Assembly: GCF_000152865.1 (NCBI RefSeq)
Contig: NZ_CH672390.1
Coordinates: forward strand, 1,992,474-2,056,473
Length of the DNA stretch: 64,000 nt
Source of the DNA: Erythrobacter sp. NAP1
Lineage (GTDB): Bacteria > Pseudomonadota > Alphaproteobacteria > Sphingomonadales > Sphingomonadaceae
Direction: 5' to 3'
Shown here piece after piece: positions 33,821-42,108 of this stretch; within the stretch, counting starts at the first letter, position 1, and the number at the start of each line of letters is the position of its first letter. Position numbers and translations under genes: made by a program. The notes beneath the pieces are model-generated. The model had not been told where the DNA came from. It was given only the letters and a program-made list of their open reading frames with translations, and searched no databases.

Positions 33821-35770
33821 TTAGGCGGGCAGCGCGAGATGCTTGGCTCCGTAGACCGCCTGCCAGCTCTCAATTTCCTCCACCACGATATCGTCGATCG
33901 CGCGCACGAGGTCAGAGGTCACATGGTAGGTAAGGCGCTGCTCGTTGCCATCGAGGAGCAGCTTGATCCGCTCCTCAACATCGCCCAGTTTCGCGGCCGT
34001 CACGCGGGAAATCGAGGAAAAGCGCTCGAAATCGCCAAAATAGCGGATACCGGCAAGGTTCGCGCCGATAGTGGGAAATGCCACTCCGAGGAAGGTGAAA
34101 ACCTTGGCCGTGGCGTAGGGCCAGTCCCGAGGAAGAACGCCGGTCAACGCGCCCAATTCGAGGAGCAGATAGACCGAGACCGAGAACACCGCGGCGAGAA
34201 AACCCCATTCAGCGGTCTTGTCTATCCGATGGTGCACCCGGTGCAGCTGCTCGGCCTTGGCCGCATGGTATTGGCGCTGACCCTGTACGTGCGGAAGCAC
34301 GACGTCTGAGAGGACACGGCGAAGATAATCGCGATCGACACGGGCTTCGGGCAGTCCTGCATCGCGCAGGGCGTCTCTGACAAAGCGCTCGGGCCATTGC
34401 GCCGTCTCGCCTCTCGGCCAGCGCGCGATCGGGCGCGAGACACCCATCATCAGGATACCGGGTGCAAAGCGCAGATATTCAGCGACGCGGCGCGTCTCGA
34501 ACCAGCGCCGATGCCAGGCTCGGCGTGATCCTGCGTAGGTGATTGCGAGAATGAGCACGAGCAGAACCAGCTCGGTCGATGCGAATATCCATTTATACTT
34601 GGCGAGGTCGAACGGCAGGTAAGCAATCCCGGCAATGATCGCGAGCGCCGAGAGGATGAAGTTGACCGACATCCCGCTGCGATAGGCATCGGACAATCGG
34701 CTCGACACCCCGTCAGCCCACGCAAACATGGGCAGCAGGCTGTCGCGCAAGCGGCGATGCAGATGCTGGTCTTCCCCGAGCAGTCCTCGCGTTGCATCGA
34801 GAACCGCCGAAGCTGATCCGTCCGCGATCGCTTCAGGAGATTCGTAAGCGGCCTTGGTAGTGCCCGATTTGACGGAACGCCCTCCGAACAGCGCTTCGAT
34901 CTTGCGATAGAACCCGAATGCGAAACCGGGCTTGCGCCGCCACTTCTCGCGGTCAAGCGCGTCCATGCTTTCACCGTCGAGGCCGAGCGCACTTCGGATA
35001 TGCGCGTCCAGCCGGTCCCTGTCGGGACCGCCACGATCAGCCCCGCGATGACCAAGTTCCTCGGGCCGAACCAGGATCGACCACCTGCGCGGCTTTGCAG
35101 GGTCGATCACCAAAACCGGCGTGCCCTGCTCCAGCGCGTGAAGTACTGTGTGCCCCGTGCCTCCTGGCAGGTCGGTCATCTTGCCGTCCCAGACCGCGAT
35201 CAGGAGGTCACATCGCTCGATCATCACGCGGCCCGCCAAAGCGACGTTGTCTGATGCAAGCGCAGCAAACCGATGCGCTGCACCCTTGTCGGCGGGATCG
35301 TCGAGCGTTTGCTCCAAGACATTGCGTATCTCGTCATCGCGATCTGCGATCTCGAACACATGCGCCCGGTCCATGAGGTCGCGTATAGCGGCAGCCCGGG
35401 CTTCGACCTCAGCATCGCCAGGACGTTCGCCCTTTGCGAGAGCTTGCACATCTGCGGCGCTTTTCGCCTCTGCGTTGATTGCAAGGTTCAGCTCGGCCCC
35501 GAATGGCAGCGGCGCAACCAGCGACCAATCCCGCTCAAGCGCGAGATGGGCTGCAATTTGATCAATACCGCCCGCAAGCAGGCAATGCAGTCGAACTGCG
35601 CGCGCAGAATCGACATCTTCGCGTCGCAGGCGGTCAAAGCGATCAAAGAGGTCGGAAAGGACGTCTCGAACCTCAGCCTCGTTCGCTTCAAGTGAAGCGT
35701 TGTCGGGACGGTGTCCGGTAATCGCGAGCGCCAGATGCGGCGTCCAGGGAGCGAGCGCTTTGGGATCCAT
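33821..35770 (-). CDS. SLOG-domain sensor with SLATT-like membrane module
   Basis: 649 residues from the ATG at 35770. The N-terminus is a Rossmann-like SLOG domain: LAITGHRPDN (about 14-24), LLAGGIDQIAAHLALE (about 64-79), APLPFGAE (about 86-93) and WDGKMTDLPGGTGHTVLHA (about 194-212), the pattern of DprA/TRPM-type nucleotide-binding SLOG proteins. The C-terminal half has two transmembrane pairs (about 368-388 and 396-414; 522-545 and 552-575) with HRRWFETRRVAEYLR between them, resembling SLATT effector modules. By family knowledge SLOG domains bind nucleotide-derived ligands and SLATT modules are predicted membrane effectors of conflict systems. Divergent from the Sel1-trypsin gene, 163 bases apart. 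Confidence 0.75.
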   Translation of the reverse strand: MDPKALAPWTPHLALAITGHRPDNASLEANEAEVRDVLSDLFDRFDRLRREDVDSARAVRLHCLLAGGIDQIAAHLALERDWSLVAPLPFGAELNLAINAEAKSAADVQALAKGERPGDAEVEARAAAIRDLMDRAHVFEIADRDDEIRNVLEQTLDDPADKGAAHRFAALASDNVALAGRVMIERCDLLIAVWDGKMTDLPGGTGHTVLHALEQGTPVLVIDPAKPRRWSILVRPEELGHRGADRGGPDRDRLDAHIRSALGLDGESMDALDREKWRRKPGFAFGFYRKIEALFGGRSVKSGTTKAAYESPEAIADGSASAVLDATRGLLGEDQHLHRRLRDSLLPMFAWADGVSSRLSDAYRSGMSVNFILSALAIIAGIAYLPFDLAKYKWIFASTELVLLVLILAITYAGSRRAWHRRWFETRRVAEYLRFAPGILMMGVSRPIARWPRGETAQWPERFVRDALRDAGLPEARVDRDYLRRVLSDVVLPHVQGQRQYHAAKAEQLHRVHHRIDKTAEWGFLAAVFSVSVYLLLELGALTGVLPRDWPYATAKVFTFLGVAFPTIGANLAGIRYFGDFERFSSISRVTAAKLGDVEERIKLLLDGNEQRLTYHVTSDLVRAIDDIVVEEIESWQAVYGAKHLALPA

Positions 35771-35933
35771 TAATGCTTCGCTTTATGCCCCTGTTGTCAC
35801 CCGAAATGCACGCTGCCTGAGCAAGTGCATGCCATTCCTTACCGTCCGATCATTACCGGGCACAAGCCCGCACAGGTTGACACCCCCGAGAGCTGGGCGC
35901 AGCCTGCCCTGCAGCGGGGTAAGGATGCGAGTA

Positions 35934-38216
35934 ATGCACCGACAAATTGCAAGCGGATTGCTGGCTGCGGCGATAGCGATGGCGCCAATTGCGGCCCATG
36001 CGCAAACATCTGGAAACGATCTAAAGCAGCCGGTCGATACGCCTATCGACAGGATCGAGTACGACCGGATCTCAACGCCCAAGGCGCCCATAGGCAAATC
36101 CGAGCAGCGGCTGCGCGATGAAGCCGCAACCTTCGCCGCGTTACAGCAGGCCTGCGAGATGGGTCAGCTCGCGTCTTGTGGCGAGCTCGGCAAAGCGTAC
36201 GAGAACGGTGAGGGAACGCCCCAGAACCGCCCGATAGCGGGGATCCTAATGGATAGAGCGTGCGAGGCTGGTAATGCCCAAAGCTGCGTCGATCTTGGGC
36301 TATTGCTTCTCGCGTCACGGTTAGAGCAGCCTCGAATCCGCGCGTTCGCGTCTTTCAGCAGCGCCTGCGACTTGGGCTCGCTTGATGGCTGCGCGGAAGT
36401 CGCCCGCGCCTATCGCCGTGGTGACGGTGTCGAACAGAACGAGGCACGGGCGGGTGAACTCGTGCGCAATGCATGCGAAAAGGGCGGCGCGCTTGCCTGC
36501 CGTGACATCGCGGACCAGATCGCGTCGTCCGACCCCGCTTACCTACGCCGCGAAGAGGTCGTCTCGCTATACTCGCGCGGCTGTTTTGGGGGCGATGCAC
36601 GCTCCTGCGCCGACTTGTGGAGTTATTACGGCCTCGACGAAACAACGCCCCGCCATCCCCGCAAGGTGCAACTCTTTGAACGTGGCTGCGAGCTCGGCGA
36701 CGCATTGGCCTGCAAACGGCGCGGCGAGGTCGCACTCTTGGCCAACGGCGGCTACCGCGACAACCAAGCAGCGCTGCCTTACTATGATCGCGCCTGCTAC
36801 CTGAGCCCGGATCGCATGTGCTGGGAGGCGAAAGCGTTGCGCCAGGAGCGGATAGAGTCCGATGCCTGTCAATCCGGCGACAATTCGGCATGCGCAAGGC
36901 TGGGCGAGATCTACGGCTATTTCGACACGCCGCTTCACGACCCAGAGCTGGCCCAGGCTTATTACGAATACGCCTGTTATGCCGGAGCCAACGAAGCGTG
37001 TGCGCAGGCGGGGCAAATGGTGTTGGATGGCCCTGGGCCTTTCGATGCCGACGCCATTTACCAAGGCATCGCCTATCTCGAGCGCGGCTGCGCGGCGGAG
37101 CACGCGTTTGCATGCTCGCAGCTTGCCGAGCATCTCGAGCGAGGCGAGATTATAGAGCGCGACATGGCTCGCCATTACGATCTGATGCTGCGCCTTTGCG
37201 ATGCGAATTGGGGCAGAAGCTGTCAGGATCTCGAAAACGCCTACGCGACCGATCCCGACGCTCCGTTGACACAGGCCGGCATTCGCTACCCCGCTCCGAT
37301 CGAGGAAGGCGATACCGATTGGATCGAGCCTTTCCTCACCGAGCAGGAGCGCGAAGCAAGGCGCAATCGGTGCGCCACAAGCGAGATCGAGTTTGAAGGC
37401 ACGGTCTATACCGACACCGTCTGCATGCCGCAGGATCTCGTCATTGGCGGCAAGAGTTTAGAGCCGGGCGCGGCGCCCTGGCAGGCCTTGATCTGGCGGC
37501 CTGAACGAGGCTTCGGGATCGATCTCAATGAAAGTCAGCGGGTGCTGTGCGGTGGCTCGCTTATCGCAACCGGCTGGATCCTGACGGCGGCGCACTGCTT
37601 GACCGACGATGGAGGGCTGATCGAGGGTCGCGGCTACACGGTAAGGTTGGGCGTTCACGATCCGCATGAAGATCAGGGCATCTCTTTTCCAATCGTGCAG
37701 GTGTTGGATCACCCGGACTATGATCCTGAAACCTTCGCCTACGATATTGCCCTTGTTCGCTACAATCCGCGCGCCGGTCGGCGCGACGGCCCGGTCAACT
37801 CGATCACCAGCATCGCGACCGACCGCGAAACGATCGAAGACCGCGTGATCCGTCGCGGAGCGCCTGTCTACGTATACGGTTTCGGACGCACGCAGCTTGA
37901 TGATGCATCGAGCACCGCATCGCTTCAGAGCGCGAGGCTGCTTCTGGAATCGCAGGCACGTTGCAACGGCATCACCCGCTTTCCGCGTGAGCAATGGAAC
38001 ACGATGCTATGCGCTGCCGGCCCCAATCGCGAACAGGCCTGCAAGGGGGACAGCGGCGGCCCGCTGATCACTTATAGCGACGCAGACCGGAGGCCGCGCG
38101 TAATCGGAGTGGTGAGTTCTGGTCGCTCCTGCGGCCAAACCGGCGAAGCCAGCCGTTACACCCGCGTCGCGGCGGCACGGGATTGGCTGGACGACATGCT
38201 CGGCATCCGTCCCTGA
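35934..38216 (+). CDS. Secreted Sel1-repeat protein with trypsin-like protease domain
   Basis: 760 residues from the ATG at 35934 (AAGGA eight bases upstream; a second ATG at 35925 is possible). A signal peptide ends at AAHAQ, about residue 24. Residues about 60-430 are Cys-rich Sel1-like helical repeats (CEMGQLASCGELGKAYENG, CEAGNAQSCVDLG and so on) with regularly spaced Cys pairs suggesting disulfides. The C-terminal 250 residues are a chymotrypsin-fold protease: TAAHC (His about 554), YDIALVRY (Asp about 604), CKGDSGGPL (Ser about 707), so the triad is complete. Expected to act in the periplasm or outside the cell. It ends in a strong terminator at 38240. Confidence 0.87.
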   Translation: MHRQIASGLLAAAIAMAPIAAHAQTSGNDLKQPVDTPIDRIEYDRISTPKAPIGKSEQRLRDEAATFAALQQACEMGQLASCGELGKAYENGEGTPQNRPIAGILMDRACEAGNAQSCVDLGLLLLASRLEQPRIRAFASFSSACDLGSLDGCAEVARAYRRGDGVEQNEARAGELVRNACEKGGALACRDIADQIASSDPAYLRREEVVSLYSRGCFGGDARSCADLWSYYGLDETTPRHPRKVQLFERGCELGDALACKRRGEVALLANGGYRDNQAALPYYDRACYLSPDRMCWEAKALRQERIESDACQSGDNSACARLGEIYGYFDTPLHDPELAQAYYEYACYAGANEACAQAGQMVLDGPGPFDADAIYQGIAYLERGCAAEHAFACSQLAEHLERGEIIERDMARHYDLMLRLCDANWGRSCQDLENAYATDPDAPLTQAGIRYPAPIEEGDTDWIEPFLTEQEREARRNRCATSEIEFEGTVYTDTVCMPQDLVIGGKSLEPGAAPWQALIWRPERGFGIDLNESQRVLCGGSLIATGWILTAAHCLTDDGGLIEGRGYTVRLGVHDPHEDQGISFPIVQVLDHPDYDPETFAYDIALVRYNPRAGRRDGPVNSITSIATDRETIEDRVIRRGAPVYVYGFGRTQLDDASSTASLQSARLLLESQARCNGITRFPREQWNTMLCAAGPNREQACKGDSGGPLITYSDADRRPRVIGVVSSGRSCGQTGEASRYTRVAAARDWLDDMLGIRP

Positions 38217-38239
38217 GGTCCAGCCCTCGTCGGAATCAA

Positions 38240-38273
38240 AAGGCCCGGTTCAGACGATCCTGAACCGGGCCTT
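38240..38273. terminator. Perfect bidirectional terminator hairpin
   Basis: AAGGCCCGGTTCAG pairs perfectly (14 bases) with CTGAACCGGGCCTT over a six-base loop. It lies between the convergent protease gene and the small lipoprotein gene and suits both. Confidence 0.88.
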
Positions 38274-38296
38274 CGAATAAGCAGTCCTGCCGCGGT

Positions 38297-38509
38297 TTAC
38301 ATCGGGTCGACAGGATTGCCGCTACCCTCGACCGGATCGGCTTCCGGAGTTTCCGCAGTTTCTTCAGCGCCCTCTTCGGCCATTTCCTCGCTGGCTTCTT
38401 CAGCCATTTCGTCGGTGGTCTCTTCAGCGGCGTCAGTGGCTTCGCCGGCACAGGCGGAAAGGGAAAGCGCAGCTGCGCCTACCAATGCCGTCAGGTATGT
38501 TTTCTTCAT
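38297..38509 (-). CDS. Small acidic lipoprotein
   Basis: 70 residues from the ATG at 38509 (AGGGGGAAATA upstream). The N-terminus MKKTYLTALVGAAALSLSAC is a lipoprotein signal with lipidated Cys at residue 20. The mature part is almost entirely Glu/Ala/Thr/Asp repeats (EETTDEMAEEASEEMAEEG) and should be disordered and strongly negative. The frame stays open upstream into the TIR gene, but the SD and signal peptide fix this start. Function unknown; small acidic lipoproteins of this kind are common in Erythrobacteraceae. It starts 38 bases downstream of the TIR gene and may be co-transcribed with it. Confidence 0.8.
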   Translation of the reverse strand: MKKTYLTALVGAAALSLSACAGEATDAAEETTDEMAEEASEEMAEEGAEETAETPEADPVEGSGNPVDPM

Positions 38510-38546
38510 TATTTCCCCCTTGGAAAATCGACCCGCGACACGGCTA

Positions 38547-40544
38547 TCACGAGGAAAGCCGCAAAAGCAAACGATCAAGCCCCGGCTCCCCTCGCAGAGG
38601 GTCAAGCAGAGGATCGTTGGTAGTAAGCAGCACGCCTGGATCGCCTTTGTCGAAAGCGCGGGTGAGCACCGCGAGAGCGCGTTCGCTTTCACCCCATTGC
38701 GCAAGCACCTGCGCCTGTTGGTAAAGCCCTGAATCGCCATAATCGGAAACAAGCTTGGAGAACGCCTCACTCGCGCCTGCCTCATCACCCAACCGTCGCC
38801 TCGCGATCGCAAGGCCGGGCAGAGCAAAGAGGTCGATCGCCTCTGCCTCGAACGCATCGCGTGCGCCGACATCATCTCCCAATGCAAGCTTGGCGGCGCC
38901 AATCGCGTAAAAGGAATTGGCAAGGCTGGGATTAAGCTCGAGCGCCTTTTCCATGTAGGCAATCGCCTGATCGAAAGCCCCGGCAAAAAGCGCGACGAAG
39001 CCAGCGCTGCGAAACGCCAATGCGTTGAGCGGATCAAGCTCGACAACGCGCTCGATCATTTGCATCGCCAAAGCCCGCTGGTTCCCAAAGGAATAGAAAG
39101 TGGCGACTGAGCGCATCGTGTCGGCATCGCCCGGAGCCAGTTCCTCAGCGCGCTTGTAGTGAGGGTAGGCGCCAGCGCGATCCATCCGGCCAAAATTCAA
39201 CACATATCCGAGCGCGAGATGTCCCTTGGCATAGTCGGGTGCAATTTCGATCGCTCGCCTCGCTGCCTCAATCGACTGGTCAAAAAGGCGGCCTACCTCG
39301 TCCGGATCGGAAGCAGAGTTGGCGATAGCGGCAAGCGTGTTTGCCCTCCTTGCATGGGCTGCGGCGTATTGAGGATCGAAACCGATCGCTACGTCATATT
39401 GATCGAGCGCGGATCGCTTGATCTCTTCGCCCGGCCCCAACGCATAGAGCGCCTCACCGCGAAGGAATGCCTCGTATGCGCGCACATCTTCGGTTCCGCC
39501 GACGCCTTCCTGCTCTTCCACGCTGCTGCGCGCCGCCCTGTCGCTGGCAATGCGTGCAACGAGCGATAGGGCAACCGCCGCGGCGATCTCCTTTTGCAAG
39601 CCCAGAACATCGCTGAAATTGCGGTCATAGCTTTCAGACCATTGGACCACCCCGCCGTCCACTTCTAGCAGCTCCGCATAGATGCGAACCGTTTCGCCCA
39701 CTTGCTGCACATTACCGCGCAGGATCGAGCTAACGCCCAGCGCAAGACCGATCGCAAAATCGTCGTCTCCGTCGCTTGCATTGGACGAGGTCGGAGCCGA
39801 GACCCTGAGCCGAGGATTGCGAGAGAGCGCCTGCCTCAATTCGTTGGACAGTCCATCGGAGAACCAGATCTGATCCTCGCCCCCTGTCAGATTGGCAAAG
39901 CGCAGGACAGCCATCGATAGGAAAGCATCGCCATCGCCGCTCGAAAACAGGCCCTGCTGCCACGCTGCAAACACTGCCCCCGCGCCAAGGACCCCTGCCC
40001 CCGCAGTCATTAACGCCCTGCGCGAAACGCCTTCCTTTGCTGGCGCGCTCGATACTGATGAAATAGGGGCGGGTGAGGCCTTTGGCGCAGCCATGCCGCT
40101 TTCGCCGGCATTGGCTGCGACCTGTCCGTTGATCGCGTTCACCAGTTTCGTGATTTCAGGCGCATCGGATGCCCCTGACCAGTTGCTCATATCCAGAAGC
40201 TGAATCTGTCGGAAGCCAAGAGGTGACATCGTTCCGTCCAGAGTGACTGGAACAAGGCACCCTCGCTCCCGCCCGCGTTGCGCCTCGTCGCGCACCCAGC
40301 TCGAATCGACTGACCGCTCGGTCCACAAGACGACCACACAATCCGCCCCTTCAAGGGCGGCTTCGGTCGTAGGCAGATAGTTCACGCCGCCTTCGAGCAA
40401 TTGGTCCCACCAGACCTCGAAACCGTTGGCTTCGAGTATCTTGCGCAAATTGCCGGCTTGGTCGATGTCGGCGCGGGTGTAGCTCAGGAACAGTTTGGGA
40501 CGCGGCGAGTGACGCGCTTCGTCTGCTGCATCGAGACCAGCCAT
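38547..40544 (-). CDS. TIR-domain protein with TolB-like domain and TPR repeats
   Basis: 665 residues from the ATG at 40544 (GGAGGGG upstream). The N-terminal TIR domain (about 16-150) has FLSYTRAD, EVWWDQLLEGG and SSWVRDEA, where Glu about 87 sits at the position of the NADase catalytic Glu of TIR enzymes. A transmembrane helix follows (about 188-210, TAGAGVLGAGAVFAAW), then a TolB/FlgO-like nucleoside-cyclase-associated domain (SMAVLRFANLTGG...DGLSNELRQAL) and at least six TPR-like repeats to the C-terminus. This layout suggests a membrane-tethered TIR sensor. NADase or signalling activity is unproven: many TIR-TPR proteins may only bind partners. Close to a SLOG/SLATT gene. Confidence 0.85.
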   Translation of the reverse strand: MAGLDAADEARHSPRPKLFLSYTRADIDQAGNLRKILEANGFEVWWDQLLEGGVNYLPTTEAALEGADCVVVLWTERSVDSSWVRDEAQRGRERGCLVPVTLDGTMSPLGFRQIQLLDMSNWSGASDAPEITKLVNAINGQVAANAGESGMAAPKASPAPISSVSSAPAKEGVSRRALMTAGAGVLGAGAVFAAWQQGLFSSGDGDAFLSMAVLRFANLTGGEDQIWFSDGLSNELRQALSRNPRLRVSAPTSSNASDGDDDFAIGLALGVSSILRGNVQQVGETVRIYAELLEVDGGVVQWSESYDRNFSDVLGLQKEIAAAVALSLVARIASDRAARSSVEEQEGVGGTEDVRAYEAFLRGEALYALGPGEEIKRSALDQYDVAIGFDPQYAAAHARRANTLAAIANSASDPDEVGRLFDQSIEAARRAIEIAPDYAKGHLALGYVLNFGRMDRAGAYPHYKRAEELAPGDADTMRSVATFYSFGNQRALAMQMIERVVELDPLNALAFRSAGFVALFAGAFDQAIAYMEKALELNPSLANSFYAIGAAKLALGDDVGARDAFEAEAIDLFALPGLAIARRRLGDEAGASEAFSKLVSDYGDSGLYQQAQVLAQWGESERALAVLTRAFDKGDPGVLLTTNDPLLDPLRGEPGLDRLLLRLSS

Positions 40545-40776
40545 ATCCCCTCCAAGAGACCCCTTACGCGGACGAGCCTAGAGCGAGGTGTTGCCGATGA
40601 CCAGCCTTCGCGAGCAGACCGGACGCATCACGTCATCTACCTTGAGGAAGGGTGGCGGTGGAGGCAGTCGATTAGCAAGTCGCTTGCACTTAGCAGGGCC
40701 GCTTTCACCCCAATACACGATCATACTATGCTGATGGGGTATTTGGCCAATTCAGTCGAGCGGTTCGATTTGTAGA

Positions 40777-41085
40777 ATTCTCTGCCGGTTTTCGATGCCA
40801 AGATCTCACATTCATGATCGGCGGCAGCCTCAGATAGTGCGTCTCGCCTTTGGATTTACGAACACCTGATCGGCATATTCGCGCCAGTCTGCGTAGCTCT
40901 TCATGCTACTGATCCGCCTGCGCTTGATGTGGGCTACGAACTTAATGCCGAGCCTGTCCCACTAAAGCCGTAAGGACCGATGAAAAGTTTCGATGCCATG
41001 CTTGAACAGCAGGTCTTGGACGTTTTGCAGCGAGAGCGGACGCCGTAGGTAACAGTGCTAGAGTAAGCCGAGCGGCTTTCGGCGC
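40777..41085 (-). pseudogene. IS6-family transposase remnant
   Basis: Read on the minus strand, this stretch gives pieces of an IS6-type DDE transposase spread over frames. In order they are LL*HCYLRRPLSLQNVQDLLFKHGIE, then FHRSLRL*WDRLGIKFVAHIKRRR, then SMKSYADWREYADQVFVN, then after shifts GETHYL and AAADHECEILASKTGRE. These parallel the family pattern LYLRFPLSLRDVEDLL..RGI, ETVRFWWNRFGPMFAAEIRRRR, WRWHLDEVFVKINGETHYLWRAVDHEGEVLESYVTKTRD. In-frame stops and at least two frameshifts show it is dead; I found no terminal inverted repeats. The rest of the gene-poor stretch 40545-41325 shows no convincing gene. Confidence 0.75.
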
Positions 41086-41325
41086 AAATGCGCCTGCGCC
41101 GGCGTCAGTCGCGACGATGTATCAGGCGACGTTGCGTTGTGCCGATCTGGCTTCGTGAACCAAGTTCCGATCAAACCTGCGCGCGCCGTGAGTTTCTCGT
41201 CCATCAATCCCTCCGCTGATCCCTTCTGAAAGATGCAGAGGAGTTGCCGACGCACTGACCGAAAATCGGTGAGTGGCTCGCTTTGCCCTGTGAGTGGCTA
41301 GCGCGTCTTTAAAATGCCAACCTGA

Positions 41326-42108
41326 TCAGAGTTTTAGAGCGTCGAAGACCGCACGCTTGAACGATTTGCTTACTCGTACTCGCGCGCCAGACTTCAAAGT
41401 CAGGCTGATCGCAGAGAACTTCTCCCGATTGATCTCACTGATCGCCTGGATCCTGACTATGGCGCCTCTATGTACCTGAAAGAATTGATCAGGGTTGAGG
41501 CGCTTGGCGAGCGAGCGGATGCTGTCGTCAGCAAGATATTGGCCGCCTGCTGTATGCAGCGATACGTAGTCGTTGGCCGCTTCAATCCAGTCGATATCCT
41601 CGACTCTGACGCGACGCACGACCCCGTTTTCTCGCACCCAGATATCCCGTTCGTATGGCGACGGTATGGCGGTTGAAAAGTCGGTGTTCATTTGGCTCAG
41701 TGCGCTACGCAATTGCGCGAAGCGTTCCTGGTTCGCGTCCAGCTCCATCCTTTCTCGCGCACGCTCAATTGCTTGAGCGAGCCTTGTGTCGTCGAGCGGC
41801 TTGAGAATGTAATCCACCACCCCTTGAGCGAAAGCGTCGACAGCGAAGTTGTCGAACGCGGTGATAAATATCACCGAGGGTGTTTGATCCTCATCGAGAT
41901 GTTCGAGGAGCTCGAAGCCCGTCAGGCCGGGCATCATGATGTCGAGCAGGAGCAGGTCTGGCCTGGTGGCGGCAATGACCGCCAGCGCCTCTTTTCCGTC
42001 TGATGCGGTCCCTACGATTTCAGTGTCGTCGACCGACTTGACCGAGCGAAGCACACGCCGAAGCGCGAGGGGCTCATCATCTGCTATGAACACGCGCAGT
42101 GGTTTCAT
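41326..42108 (-). CDS. LytTR-family response regulator
   Basis: 260 residues. The receiver domain (1-120) has the acidic pocket ADDEP, the phospho-accepting Asp about 56 in LLLLDIMMPG, and the conserved Lys in YILKPLDD. The C-terminal LytTR DNA-binding domain (about 150-258) has VEDIDWIEAANDYVSLHT and FFQVHRGAIVRIQAI. It starts at 42108, overlapping the kinase stop by four bases, so kinase and regulator form a two-component pair. The target genes are not visible; the neighbouring kinase, PadR and TonB-receptor genes are candidates. Confidence 0.93.
   Translation of the reverse strand: MKPLRVFIADDEPLALRRVLRSVKSVDDTEIVGTASDGKEALAVIAATRPDLLLLDIMMPGLTGFELLEHLDEDQTPSVIFITAFDNFAVDAFAQGVVDYILKPLDDTRLAQAIERARERMELDANQERFAQLRSALSQMNTDFSTAIPSPYERDIWVRENGVVRRVRVEDIDWIEAANDYVSLHTAGGQYLADDSIRSLAKRLNPDQFFQVHRGAIVRIQAISEINREKFSAISLTLKSGARVRVSKSFKRAVFDALKL

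Noticed and set aside
33821..40544. A confirmed defence island.
   Set aside because: No restriction, CBASS cyclase, toxin-antitoxin or integrase genes are present, and the genes are not one operon; kept only as a candidate.
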